Positions 53,591-64,000 of a DNA stretch of 64,000 nucleotides are shown piece after piece (position 1 is the first letter of the stretch; every line of letters starts with the position of its first letter). Under the pieces are notes generated by a model. The model did no database searches. It worked only from the letters and a program-made list of their open reading frames with translations, and had not been told where the DNA came from. The position numbers were made by a program, and so were the translations under genes. Source of the stretch: Cliona cf. orientalis. Taxonomy: Eukaryota > Porifera > Demospongiae > Clionaida > Clionaidae. The stretch is taken from the NCBI GenBank assembly GCA_963930775.1, contig OZ005693.1, positions 2,790,001 through 2,854,000 of the forward strand, given 5' to 3'.

Positions 53591-55048
53591 GTAGAAACCC
53601 GTTCTACCGCCGGTAGTGCCTGAGGGTTTCTAAATCACGTGGAAACCTAGTAACCACGGTCTAACGCATTTAGATCCTAGCAACAAGCTGAACACTTCTT
53701 TGCAATACCTGCGACAAGTCATAACAGCAAAATATCCACACACTGTTACGGACCCGTAAGAAAACTTACAGGCCGTTACAGCATGGTAAGGTATGGACAC
53801 GTATGCAAAGTCTCATTTAGTCGCTATGTATGCACCCGTGGGCATACATATCTGTGTGCACCCGTATATACATGCCCGTATGCACATATTCGCTATGATT
53901 GCGCTATTCATTGCTCGTAATTTTCGCGCTCTACATAGCAATACTGTACAGCAATATTGAATCAGTTGTGAAGACGTGTATAGAGTGCAACACAAAACTA
54001 GAAGGTATATATTGATACAGTGACTCTATAAAGTCTAAACTGAATACAAGACAAGAAACATCAATAACAGCTAGCACTAGCAGCAATAAAAATGACCTGT
54101 ATATACACTATACTTCAATCTGTCCAGTTGGTTCAAGCCTTCATGTTGGCAACTTGAATGACCGTACAAGTGATTGTGGATCCGATGGACTGTCACCTAC
54201 AGAGAAAAAAGCAAAAATCACCTGTAAATATTACTACCTATTAAAGGGCCTCTACTGTCAATAATAATCATGGTGTCAACACACCACCCATTCAGTTACT
54301 GTAGATGCCCCAGGAGGCCCAATAGTCGGAACAGTATAAGCAATATAGAAAAGAGAAAGTAATGGTGAAAGTGATCTTATTAATAACTGCTAAACTAGAG
54401 CAAAATTAATCTAAGTTATTAGTCATGGCTTGATGACGTCATCCAGTTGAAATCTGAATATCAAAAGTACACACGGAGCTCCTCAAAATGATATTAATGA
54501 TATGCAATGTTTAGGTTAGGGTTAGGGTTTGGGTAGGGTAACAATAGGTTTGGCTATACTTCGGGTTAGGGAACAATGGCTGAACAATCCTTTGATGGCA
54601 AACTTGGACATGGCTCCCACACGGAGGGTTTAATGTACGTGCGGGCGGGGACGAGAAACAGAATATTAACTTTGCATGGCCTTAACATTATGACATAAAG
54701 CGTTGTAAGTCAATACCATGCTGGGCTGCATTTGTGTGTGTGGTGGTTGGGGGGGGGGGGGGGGGGGAGGGGTAATCTTGCGGAGCCAGACCCTTACGCA
54801 GGGGGAGAGGGTCTGGTGACTTGCTATACTCAGAGTTTGTAACGTTATTGACCGAGGATACAATCAGTTCTTGGCAAGATCAGAATTCATTAACACACAC
54901 GAGGTAGATAGGGTATTGCACAACAACGACACAAATCATATGATAATCATAATAATATAATCGCTGCGGAGTTTTGTTGCTGAAATGCAATGTACGGCAC
55001 ATGCTTGCCTGTCATTCTTTTAATGGGCGTGCGATGATAACGCATGAT
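53591..55048. other. Repeat-rich spacer
   Basis: It contains a half-copy of the foldback at 34389 (53625-53690), a stretch with repeated GTTACGG/CCGTAAG motifs (53740-53900), the telomere-like patch, and a poly-G run at 54749-54767. No gene was seen. Confidence 0.45.
54749..54767 (+). repeat. Poly-G run (19 G)
   Basis: Uninterrupted G homopolymer in the gene-poor spacer. Confidence 0.95.
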
Positions 55049-55543
55049 TACCGTATTCGCTCTAATTATTCGAACATTCTAATAGCCCGAACGGCAAGTT
55101 TAAGTAATTTATTTCCTTCCTAATTCGTCGAACATCTTGAATTTCAAGTTTTCTCATCAGCTCTAAATCAACCGAACGGCCACGCGGTACGGCATGGCAG
55201 GAGCTCGAGACAACTCTTCCACGTTCATCGAAGAGTATGGCTACCACATCTTGGACAGCATATAAGAGCGGAAAGGTAACACAGACACAGACGGCGATCA
55301 TTTTGCGATCGCTCCTGAGAGCACAGCGATACTGAGAACTCTAGAGCTGACAACGATAAACCTATAGTTGGACATCGACTACTGTTTCTTCGTCACTATA
55401 ATAGTGCTTTCTCCATTTGCACCGGATCCGTTCTATTTACACTCGAACAAACCATTGCTTGAATTTATTTACTTTCTATTTAGCACCGAACAGCGATATT
55501 AATAATTATTTTTGGCCGTTCGGATAATTAGAGCGAGTACGGT
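55049..55543. mobile_element. MITE with about 28-bp TIR
   Basis: TACCGTATTCGCTCTAATTA at the left faces TAATTAGAGCGAGTACGGTA at the right. The interior carries a short frame without recognisable features. No transposase. Confidence 0.75.
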
Positions 55544-55615
55544 ATTGCAGATATGTAATGCAGAAAAACTGAAGTCATCAAACTACCCCCCTCCCCCCCT
55601 GTACATGTAAGGATC

Positions 55616-55932
55616 TAGTCTCGTGCCCAGCCCCCTTCATGCACGCACGAGAAAGGGTCTGGTCAAAAGGGTTGCACTAATGCGTCCGGCTGGAATGCAA
55701 TAATTGACAATTCTGGTATGTGTAAAATAGAAACTAACTGCCACTTCCGCGATCCATACCGTACTGTATAGACCGAGCGCACGCGCGTGCTTACGGACCA
55801 CGCATAATTACATTCCACTTATGTCACGTGATCATGGTTCTGCAATCTGGTTGGGCCGCAATATAGTACCTCGAGGACAAGGAAGTGCAACCCTTTCTCG
55901 CGCGTGCATTAAGGGGGCTGGGCACGAGACTA
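55616..55932. mobile_element. MULE-like MITE with perfect 9-bp target duplication
   Basis: Ends TAGTCTCGTGCCCAGCCCCC and the complement are flanked on both sides by GTAAGGATC (55607-55615 and 55933-55941). A 9-bp duplication is typical of Mutator-like elements. An outer end of the same family is at 56405-56460. Confidence 0.85.
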
Positions 55933-55964
55933 GTAAGGATCTGGCACCGGGAGACTAGGGTGGT

Positions 55965-55982
55965 GGGGGGGGGGGGGGGGGG
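55965..55982 (+). repeat. Poly-G run (18 G)
   Basis: Uninterrupted G run 23 bases beyond the right target duplication of the MULE-like element. Confidence 0.95.
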
Positions 55983-56404
55983 AGGGGGGCAATTGAGGTC
56001 TGTAATGTGGCTTTGATATGCTCCTTGCAGTACACAGAAAAAGCCATTTCAACCCCAAAATCCTAAACGCAGCCCTGCGATGTGTTGCATTATGTGCACC
56101 TCGTTGCAATACACTGTGACTATAGACTTGGATAATATCTTCGTACTCCTTTTGTGTGGATAAGAAATTTTCGCTGGATAAAACTTTCGCCAAGCCCCAC
56201 TACCTTTACATGAATATTAATTTAATTTTCGCCAAGAGTATAATACATTATAGTTTTCGCCAACACAGTAAAAATGATAGGGTTGTGTAGGGATCACCAA
56301 ACATCGCAAAAATGATCAGCTAACGTACAGAAAGATTAGGAATTAGACTATCCCAGTGGACAAGGCTACTATCATTCTATATCTAAGGTACTCGATATAG
56401 TCCC

Positions 56405-56460
56405 AACTAGTCTCGTGCCCAGCCCCCTTTCACGCACGCGGAGAAGGGGTCTGGCCAAAT
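56405..56460. mobile_element. Truncated end of MULE-like MITE family
   Basis: CTAGTCTCGTGCCCAGCCCC with the same subterminal GGGTCTGGCC as the element at 55616; no partner end was found nearby. Confidence 0.6.
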
Positions 56461-56957
56461 GTGTATAGGGCCCGTGTCACCGAGGAATGTATGACGTCAC
56501 GTATTTATGGTGTCCGTGAATATAAAATCCAATAAATTAACATTCCTTTGGATAGAAGACTCTATGGGTGAAAATGTACAGAGGTTGCCTTTGTTGCTCG
56601 TTTGCTAAGAAGGCAAGCATCCGTTTTCTCAAGGTTTCATACATGTATGTTAGACTAACCCCAGTGTGCTTCAACGTATCACTTAGTTGGCTGGCGCCCA
56701 TACACAATGATTGAGCAATAGCACCATTTAGTGCACACTAGTACAAGTTACATAGACGCTTGTCCTCCACCCACGGCCACTGTTACAGTTTCACATATAT
56801 ATTCAATGGGTCTAGAGCACAAATACATACAGGCTTGAGTACAGCCATGCTTTATAAACTATTGTAGCAACAAAAACGTACTGTTTATGATCCCAGAAAT
56901 CCCAAGTGACACGTCTGGTACTCCAGCATCACTACAAATATTTATAATAGGTCTATA

Positions 56958-57322
56958 TTGGGCTTTTCCATTTTATAAGCAAACACCCCCTATTGAGGAG
57001 CAAATTGTGAAATGACCCCTCAGGAACTAATTAACTCGTTTTGCCCCTCAAGAATAATTAATTTGGACAGTTGAACCCCTAGGATCAATTAAATTTATCT
57101 GAAATACCCTCTGGAAATTAATAAGTGGTTGCTTGACCCCTCTGGAATCTGCTTTTTGATAGAAAATACCCCACAAGATTAATTAAAATCGCCAAAAGAG
57201 GCCCATAAGAACCAATTAAATTGCCAAAAGGACCCTCAAGAAACTCGCAAAAAAAGCCCCCTCAGGATGTAATTATCACTCTTCAATGGGGGGTGTATGC
57301 CTATTAAATGGAAGAGCCCATT
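56958..57322. mobile_element. TIR element with core of about 40-bp repeats
   Basis: TTGGGCTTTTCCATTTTATA at the left faces its approximate complement at 57301-57320; the TIR is about 41 bp and includes AACACCCCCTATTGA. The core has roughly eight degenerate units of GACCCCTCAGGAA followed by TTAATTAA-like DNA, all in one direction. No frame. Confidence 0.75.
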
Positions 57323-57992
57323 ATATCAAATTTACTATTACTTATCCTTTGTTTACCGTATTAAAGTATTGTTCATCTAGAATCACACCATGGGAAACCT
57401 GCAAGTTCATTCAACCATTATGGCGTGCATTATTTAGAGACTCACTGCTCACCTCCATTTTTGTGCTTCAGCCTTCAAAGATGCAGTTTGCAGCTAGCTG
57501 AGTGTGAGGAAAGAATGTATATACACTCAGCCACTCTGTCCTAGCGTGCAAATATCATGCATGGAAGCCTCACCTCCGAATGCACCCCGAGTCAAAAGAT
57601 TTTGTCCCATTCTGTCTTCATTGGCCCATAGATAGTTGGCCTGGCAACGGTTGCTCCGCCCACTTGACCATCCCACGGCCTTTTCCAGCGCTGAAGATAC
57701 AGTCCGTAGCATGGACGTAGGTACCACGGGCTGTTACATCGCTCCAAAGTACGCTCACGTACGTATGCGTATACTCCATGTCAGTTACAACGTGAATGTA
57801 CGGCCTGTACTGCGCCCGTGGAGGTCCACAGCCTGTAGGCAAGCCGTAAGCTACGTCCCGGCACGTTCTTGGCCGTAGTCGTCCACGGGCCGTTACACTT
57901 CCGTATACGGATCCGTACACGGCCGTATAATTATACAGCCGTGTACGGACATGTGGATATTTTGCTGTGTAAATCGAGCGAAATACCGTCAT
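57323..57992. other. GC-richer repeat region
   Basis: It carries many ACGGCCGT, CCGTACACGG and GTAACGGCC motifs (57715-57950). The boundary CATGTGGATATTTTGCTGT is an inverted match to CAGCAAAATATCCACA at 53727, so the two may be ends of related elements. No gene. Confidence 0.45.
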
Positions 57993-58478
57993 CTTCGAGG
58001 TCTGAAGCTAAAATTAAATTTTCGTTCACCGATATCATGTCTGGGAAATCGGAACGAGAATCGAATGGTCGGTCGGAAGTTTACGAACTCGACGACCCTT
58101 ACCCACAATGATCCCATCTTACTGTGACCCTTGTTTGTGTACCTTCCTCATGAGTCATGTATGCAACTTAATACCAATGGCATATTACGCTATACAATCT
58201 GATCCAATGCACTAGCTATAGTTTAAATTACTGTGTTCCTACGTGCACTATAGCTGATGCAGCAGCTTGTGATGTCTGTAGCTACTGAATACTGCACTGA
58301 GTAGTTTTGTGTGATCATAGCTAATAGCTAATTATTTTATTATATATACACAATAAGTGATTATTGTTCTGTGACTAGCTACTTCACTTAATGTTGGTTT
58401 GTTGCTGATTTAAAAAGTGCTGAACTTCTATAGCTGTGTCCTTCAATCGGAAGTTAGGAGCAGGATTCTGCATGTATA
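57993..58478 (+). repeat. Inter-receptor block, copy d
   Basis: Paralogue of 28395-28900. The start ATG is replaced (TCTGAAGCT), two in-frame insertions occur, but the ending VYELDDPYPQ and TGA are kept. It is interrupted at the right by a LINE. Confidence 0.75.
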
Positions 58479-59384
58479 CAGTCCAGGCGGTCGCAGCTGA
58501 AACTGTGTTATTTATACAAAATCATTAATGGGCAGGCATACTTCATAAATTTACCACTCTCTTTATTTTCTTCTGTACACGACACAAGGTCTCACAATTT
58601 AACATTGAATGTTCCTTTTATGCCCGTTCAGTAAGTTCTTTTAATTCTTTTTTTTGTTGAACTGCACGAATGTGGAACCAACTACCTTTTGAAGTTGTTT
58701 CCAGTCGCTCATACTTTTTTATCCTTCAAGAAAGCACTATGTAATCATACATTTACTTAATAAGTTTATGTTATATACTGTATATAATTTTTGTACGTAA
58801 GATATAGTCCGTGTACTAAACTGTAAATATCATACTATTACATCTATGTATTACCTCTACGGGTTAGCTATGTCATTTCTCTTGTACTGTATTATTTTAT
58901 TAGTTCTTTGTATAGCAAGGGTGCTCATTTGTGTTAGCATAATATCTGCTATTTGTGCATCCTTTGTTGTAACCTTGGACATATACATTATACACTAAGT
59001 AAAAAAAAAGAAAAAAGGAATAGGGAAGAAGAAAATCCTTAGGGGTTTATAAAGCATAATATTATTATGCCACAAATTTTATATCGGCACGCAGAATGGG
59101 TCGAAATTAAAGATTTGACCTTGGGGAATTTTGATTCACACCTTAGAATTAAAGTTACGGCCCTTTGAAGTTATCCCATATGTTTGTATAGGAAGCCATG
59201 CATTTGCAATGTTTTCTGCCCACGCGCGCACATCAACGTGACGACCATTACCTATTTAGGTCAAAATTGATGTATAGGCTACCTGCTTGCATTGTATGGC
59301 TCTACTATGCATCCAGCTCAACTATGTGGTGGTTTTCGGACAATTTTTTTCTGCTTAGTGTGTGGTCTCCTTGAAAAAAAAAAA
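58479..59384 (+). mobile_element. 5'-truncated LINE 3' end
   Basis: It begins in frame with the C-terminal region of a non-LTR reverse transcriptase (SRRSQLKLCYLYKIINGQ, then VHDTRSHNLTLNVPF). A stop and frame change follow, then ARMWNQLPFEVVSSRSYFF and another stop. A 3' UTR ends at an A-run at about 59373-59384. The flanks CTGCATG and TGTGCATG look like a target duplication. Paralogous blocks at 33005 and 42237 read straight through the site. Confidence 0.8.
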
Positions 59385-59457
59385 TGTGCATGAGGAGAAA
59401 TAGCTGGATAATGCTAGTACGATTAACTGCCATGATCCTCCATGGCAGGTGTTGTAG

Positions 59458-59800
59458 ATAGGCGATTGAGAAGTGAAAGAAAGACTTAGACAAATTGCAG
59501 CCACTGGGATCAAACCAGCACTTTAATTTCTGAATTCTCAGTCATAATCAATAGCTAGCTATCATGCACGCAACCATGCTATATGTTGGCCGCTTGCCTG
59601 GCACTGGTGTGTTACAGTTGATCTGAGTCTGAGACCATCAATAACTTAAAGATCGATTAAAAAATGAAGCCTTAAGCAGCCAGGCCCGTTTGATGGAGTG
59701 TAGCTACACAATCTATCCTGCACTCCGCTGCTGTCAGGGCTTAATCCTGCTCGAGCATTTTACTATAGTCCCTTCACCTCTCAACTGCCTATTTAAATCT
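59458..59800 (-). repeat. TIR element with tRNA-like boxes, second copy
   Basis: Sister of 42313-42662: the same inverted ends (TAGGCGATTGAGAAGTGAAA) and GGTTTGATCCC on the - strand; the A-box-like part is slightly changed (TAGCATGGTTGCGTGC). Confidence 0.5.
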
Positions 59801-60121
59801 ATTTAAATGCTAGTAATGTTACATAACAGTAACTATTATTGTTACTATTAATTATAATGCATGAGAAAAGGAGGCACGTTTGGGATTTTCATTTGTAGTT
59901 ATAATAATGTAATTTGTAGCTGAGTAATGTACTGTAGTAGAATTCACTTTGTGTTTGTGCCTATAGCTACATTCCTACAAATAATCATATAGCTAGCTAT
60001 GCATGTACTGCTAATTTGTAGAAGCAAGAAGTCAATCATTGTTCATGTTTTGTTCATGTTTTGTTCATGTACTAGCTACTATCTTCCCTCACAGCAGGTC
60101 ACGTAATATAATATTTCTTAC
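59801..60121. other. Spacer and presumed 3' end of copy 5
   Basis: Matches 42690-42982 and 34740-35014. It includes a small tandem triplication of GTTCATGTTTT (60040-60070). The last receptor exon should be here but could not be placed. Confidence 0.4.
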
Positions 60122-63100
60122 CGGATTTCGGATCATAACATGATTCCACTGTAAGCTTCTGCTCTGCCTTTCTAGATGTTCCAGGGTTGGATGACTGTCT
60201 GCTTGTTTTACTGCATGCTACTGGTGATGCTGGGGGAAGATTATTGTTCTGAGCACTCTAAAAATGTAGTGAAGAGTTACAGTAACTGTTAATAAACCGG
60301 TAGCCTGGTCCCATTGAAAACATGGGAGTGGCCTGGGGACAAGGCTAATAAACTGGATAGATTTTAGTCAATACCATGCCCCTGCATTGTCTTACAAATG
60401 ATTAATTCTTTATAGTCTAGCTACAGTAACTTGTAATTGCTTACCACACCAGTCCCAGATGTGAGGATCTTGCTTCCAAAATGTTTGCTGAGAAAGTCTG
60501 ACTCAGCAACTTTGGCCTTCCACCATTTAGCATAGTTCTCCTTCACCTGCTTTGATAGCAAGACAAAGATGACAAAGATAAAGACACCTTGGAAGGCAAC
60601 AAAGATGGTGAAGATGTAAGCAAGGGCAAAGAGCTCTTCGACTTCTATCACCAGAAACCCAATGATCCAGGTTATGCCCATCACCACAGTCAGAGAGACA
60701 GAGGCTTTTATCCATTGTCTGTGGTAGTATGTGTAGATGTATGATAATATAATAATAATATTATTATTATTATGTGTACATACGCAAAAATTATGCATGC
60801 CTGTATGTGTGTAATAGTATAGATTGTGGATACATGCACTATAATAATTAATTTCATTATGATTGTGAGTTTGGGCGGGGGAGTAGAACTCACTTGATTT
60901 TACGCTTCTTATCATCAGTATTCTGTCTCTTCTGGTGTCTATACATGATGACAATGGCCATGATGAAGAAGCCAATGTTAGCCAGGAAGATCAGTATCAC
61001 TGGAACAAGGAGGGACCACACAAATGATGTATGATGGTTCAAATAGCAGCTGTGAGGAGAATGGATGCAGCAATGCTTGTGTATAATAGTGTACATAACC
61101 TGTAGCAAAATCCCTGTCAGTATAATAATATTATACAATCACGTACGCTTGCTCGTAGCCATAGTCATAAGGATGATACTCCCTGTACTGTTTAGTTCTC
61201 ACAAAACCTAGAGGGATGGTCAGGCCACCCACATAGAGCAGTGGTAGACCTGCATGGATAACAAAAGCTGAGCATAACTCAATCAGTAAAATTTTTACTT
61301 GCTCGATCAATGTTTGGCTCTTTAGCCTCCCATATTTCTTGAAGCCAGTGGATGATGTTAGCTACACAATCTTACCGTAACTGGCAATGGTGAAGGCTGT
61401 GATGTATCTAGCTTTATGCTTGGTGAAGACCCTGACCAGTGCAACATAGAGGACCACGCCCTCCATCAGCATCCACATGAAGGAGACCAGGAACCAGTAG
61501 TGGAGAAGAACAGCAACTGAGCGACAGCCGATGGGAACTCCACCTCCCTCTCCCAAACGAGGCTCAACTCCTGCCACAAATATTATCTGAGCAATGCCCA
61601 GAGTCACACACAACTGGATGTGAATGTAGTTACGCATCGTATGAAGTGGTCTATAGTCATAGAAAATCACCTTGTGATTATATTATTAAGTGCACGTGAT
61701 AGCTAATAGCTATAAGGAGCAAACTGATGGATAGATTTTGAGAACAATATGTGTCACAATAGCTCACTTTAAGAATAAGAAGACAAAAATGGTTGTTGCC
61801 ATGGCAACCAGTGAGACTGACACGCCAATGTAGCCAGCTATCTGTAAGGTTAAGATTTGAGCTTGTGGAAGGTCACTGAGAGGTCGGGCGCTGAGCAAGA
61901 TGGCAAAGTGAGTGAGATGGTTGCAGCGACAGACTGTTGAGGTAGAATTGAAATTTGTTTCACAACCATCTTTGGACCATTTTCCAGTGAAGAGAATACT
62001 TCCTTGACACTGGCTGCATGCATGTAAAAACACGTTAACCTGCACCATCACTAGTAGGGTAACTGTGCACAATTCAACATTAATAATTATAATTTATTAA
62101 TTTAAATTTGTTGATCATCATGAGTGCGTGACATATATATAATTATAATTAAGCTAGTTCAAACTTAAATATTATAGTGGATAATGCATTGCTTACCCAT
62201 CTTCAAATTCCCAAAATATACATGTTGTAGTACCATTTTCATCATTCGTTAAGAGAGCCTATGTATGAAAAAGGAAATCAAATGTGTATATACATAATAT
62301 AATATCAGGAGTGTGTATATATACATAATATCAGGAGTATATTACACACTCCCAGGGTTATATACCTTATCATAAGGTGAGTGTGTGAAGATAATCTCTA
62401 CTGGAGTGGAGAGGTCGGATGTGGTGCAGTTGTCACAACTGTAGGAGATAACTGGAGAGGCCAGTCGCAGCACTTGATCCCTGTGTATAATATTATTGTA
62501 TTGTATAATTATGGTCTAAAATTAATGAAAGCTATATTATGTATAGCTTAAGCTATATAGCTAGGTATACTACTAGACCCTATAATCCTATACTAACGTT
62601 ACGGTATCATTTTGATCTTCATCACTGAGACTCTCTGGTAAGAGTCCTGTCATATTTCTGAAGAGGAAAGAAGCCATTCTGACTGGAGCTCCTCCTGCAA
62701 TAGCACCCTCTAGCACTTCTCTAGGGATGCTTATTCTAGCACTGTCTTCATCAATGAGGGACACAAAATCTTTGTCAACTGCTCTCACTTCCTCAACACG
62801 AAAGACTGCCATAAAAGTTATTGTATTATAATAATACTTAAGTTATAAATGGGTCCAGTGCTTGTAAAACTGATCACACCACAGTGACTGTCATGCATCT
62901 CTATATAATATTATATGTAAATATTCATCGATCATACCAATATTATTGAACATCATAGTGATTGGATGAGATAAGTTGTGGTTATTCAGTGCAAATCTGT
63001 CTATCAGCTTGAGCAAGGTGCTGCCAGCAATTCCCCGCGGAGGCTGCGTGGATTATAGTGAAAATTTGATCAAATTTAATCACATAATTATGACGAAACA

Positions 63101-64000
63101 TAATATAGCTATACTTGTAATAATAATTGTTATAATTATATAACAGATACGTATACCGTGAGTGACTCAAGTCTACTTTCTCTATTTGTTTGAGGAATGT
63201 CCAATAAACTGCTGCACATGTTTAACAACATCTGCATATTAATAAAAGTAATTACCAGTACAAGCAATAATAATATACAATACAACGTTGATGTACCTCA
63301 GTGGTTTCTGACTCAACCTCTTTCCTTCCCAGGCTTTTGACGGCAGCGCTGAGGAGATAGATCGGAGCTGACAGATTCACCTCACGATCTCGGACTGCTC
63401 TCTTGATCACAGCCGACTGATTGTGACTCAGATGCTCAAGAGCATTAAATACGCTCTGAATTTGTAGGAATACAGCACTGAATTTAAAATTAATATGATA
63501 TTGCATGCTTAAGTATACATGTACTATACTGGTTACATTAATAATTATATTATTGTGCTATAATAATTCTTATAACATTACACAAGTCCTTATCCAAATT
63601 CAAACATTAAATATTATTCTGATCTTTAGCAACAGTTGCTATAGTCTTGATACATGCATAATATAATATATAAGAATCATGGAAATAGTATTATATACCA
63701 GTATTATAATAATAAAAAATAATATTATACCCACCACATTATTACAAACTTCGTTGAATCCTGTCTTATTCATGATTATTTGATATGCTTGACGCTGCCG
63801 TATTTGAGCTGGAATATTATCAGCCATCTCAAATTCTAGATCTGGGGGCCGACAGACAATCTTTGTTTCAACATCAGATGAGCCTTCAGGATCTATGCTT
63901 GCTATAGGATTTTAATACAGTAACTGTTGAGATTTGCTAGCCATAGATCTATTTGTTGTAAAATTTGATTTTCTGTTGTAAGAATCACTATAATTATGCA
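60122..64000 (-). CDS. Adhesion GPCR copy 5 (5' end outside window)
   Basis: Exons: about 63735-63905 (ending KTGFNEVCNNV), about 63297-63470 (SAPIYLLSAAV), about 63158-63232, about 62937-63047, about 62604-62811, about 62367-62480, about 62197-62260 (TCIFW), about 61767-62018 (GPS CRCNHLTHFAILL and TM1), about 61376-61650 (TM2-TM3), about 61147-61250, about 60892-61052 (TM5), about 60442-60720 (TM6-TM7) and about 60122-60258 (tail, ending in a donor). HLT is present, so self-cleavage is expected. The ectodomain exons resemble copy 1 (type I), not copies 3 and 4. The GPS region has both the usual first Cys and the extra Cys in SQCQGS. No frame lesions were seen. The first exon is beyond the right edge. 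Confidence 0.86.

Noticed and set aside
53727..57977. A single 4.2-kb transposon bounded by CAGCAAAATATCCACA inverted matches
   Set aside because: Only about 17 bp match, the interior is a patchwork of unrelated MITEs, and no transposase frame exists. Two independent short elements are likelier.
57618..57992. A 124-codon - strand frame
   Set aside because: It runs through GC-rich ACGGCC-type repeats with no recognisable domain; it is a composition artefact.

Overview
The window looks like nuclear DNA of an early-branching animal, most likely a demosponge. This is inferred from intron-rich genes with short AT-rich introns, a tandem family of adhesion-type GPCRs with GPS motifs, laccase-like multicopper oxidases, and a high density of small inverted-repeat transposons. 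No species can be named from the sequence alone.

Left part (1-22.8 kb). RRP9, the WD40 protein of the U3 snoRNP, runs on the + strand from the left edge to 16164. One of its introns (1598-13511) is about 11.9 kb long and holds three multicopper oxidase (MCO) genes on the opposite strand. MCO-A (1865-4396) is an intact frame that has lost two copper ligands. MCO-B (6212-8632) is intact with all ligands. MCO-C (10746-12933) is a pseudogene. A fourth, intact paralogue, MCO-D (19482-21935), lies outside RRP9. Degenerate pieces of the last RRP9 exon flank it on both sides, and one is fused to a degenerate piece of an MCO 3' end, so MCO-D probably arose by duplication of the RRP9/MCO locus.

Right part (23-64 kb). 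Five adhesion GPCR copies lie on the - strand in a head-to-tail array: copy 1 (23262-28304), copy 2 (29455-32043, 5'-truncated pseudogene), copy 3 (35015-38676), copy 4 (42983-46805) and copy 5 (60122 to the right edge, incomplete). Their 7TM exons are very similar. Their ectodomains fall into two types: copies 1 and 5 against copies 3 and 4. Each unit is separated from the next by related non-coding DNA that includes a roughly 100-bp block present four times. Copies 3 and 4 are each followed by all or part of an unidentified helical-repeat gene, called gene G here, so a block of about 8 kb was duplicated.

Mobile DNA. I see a Ty1/copia polymerase relic, a 5'-truncated LINE end, a retroelement-associated ORF relic, a MULE-like MITE with a 9-bp target duplication, hAT-like and pogo-like MITEs, and two inverted-repeat elements whose cores are arrays of short repeats. 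Five runs of 18 or more G occur, all on the + strand. No CRISPR array, rRNA or standard tRNA gene was seen. Exon borders were read by eye from splice signals and paralogue alignment, and should be taken as accurate to a few bases.
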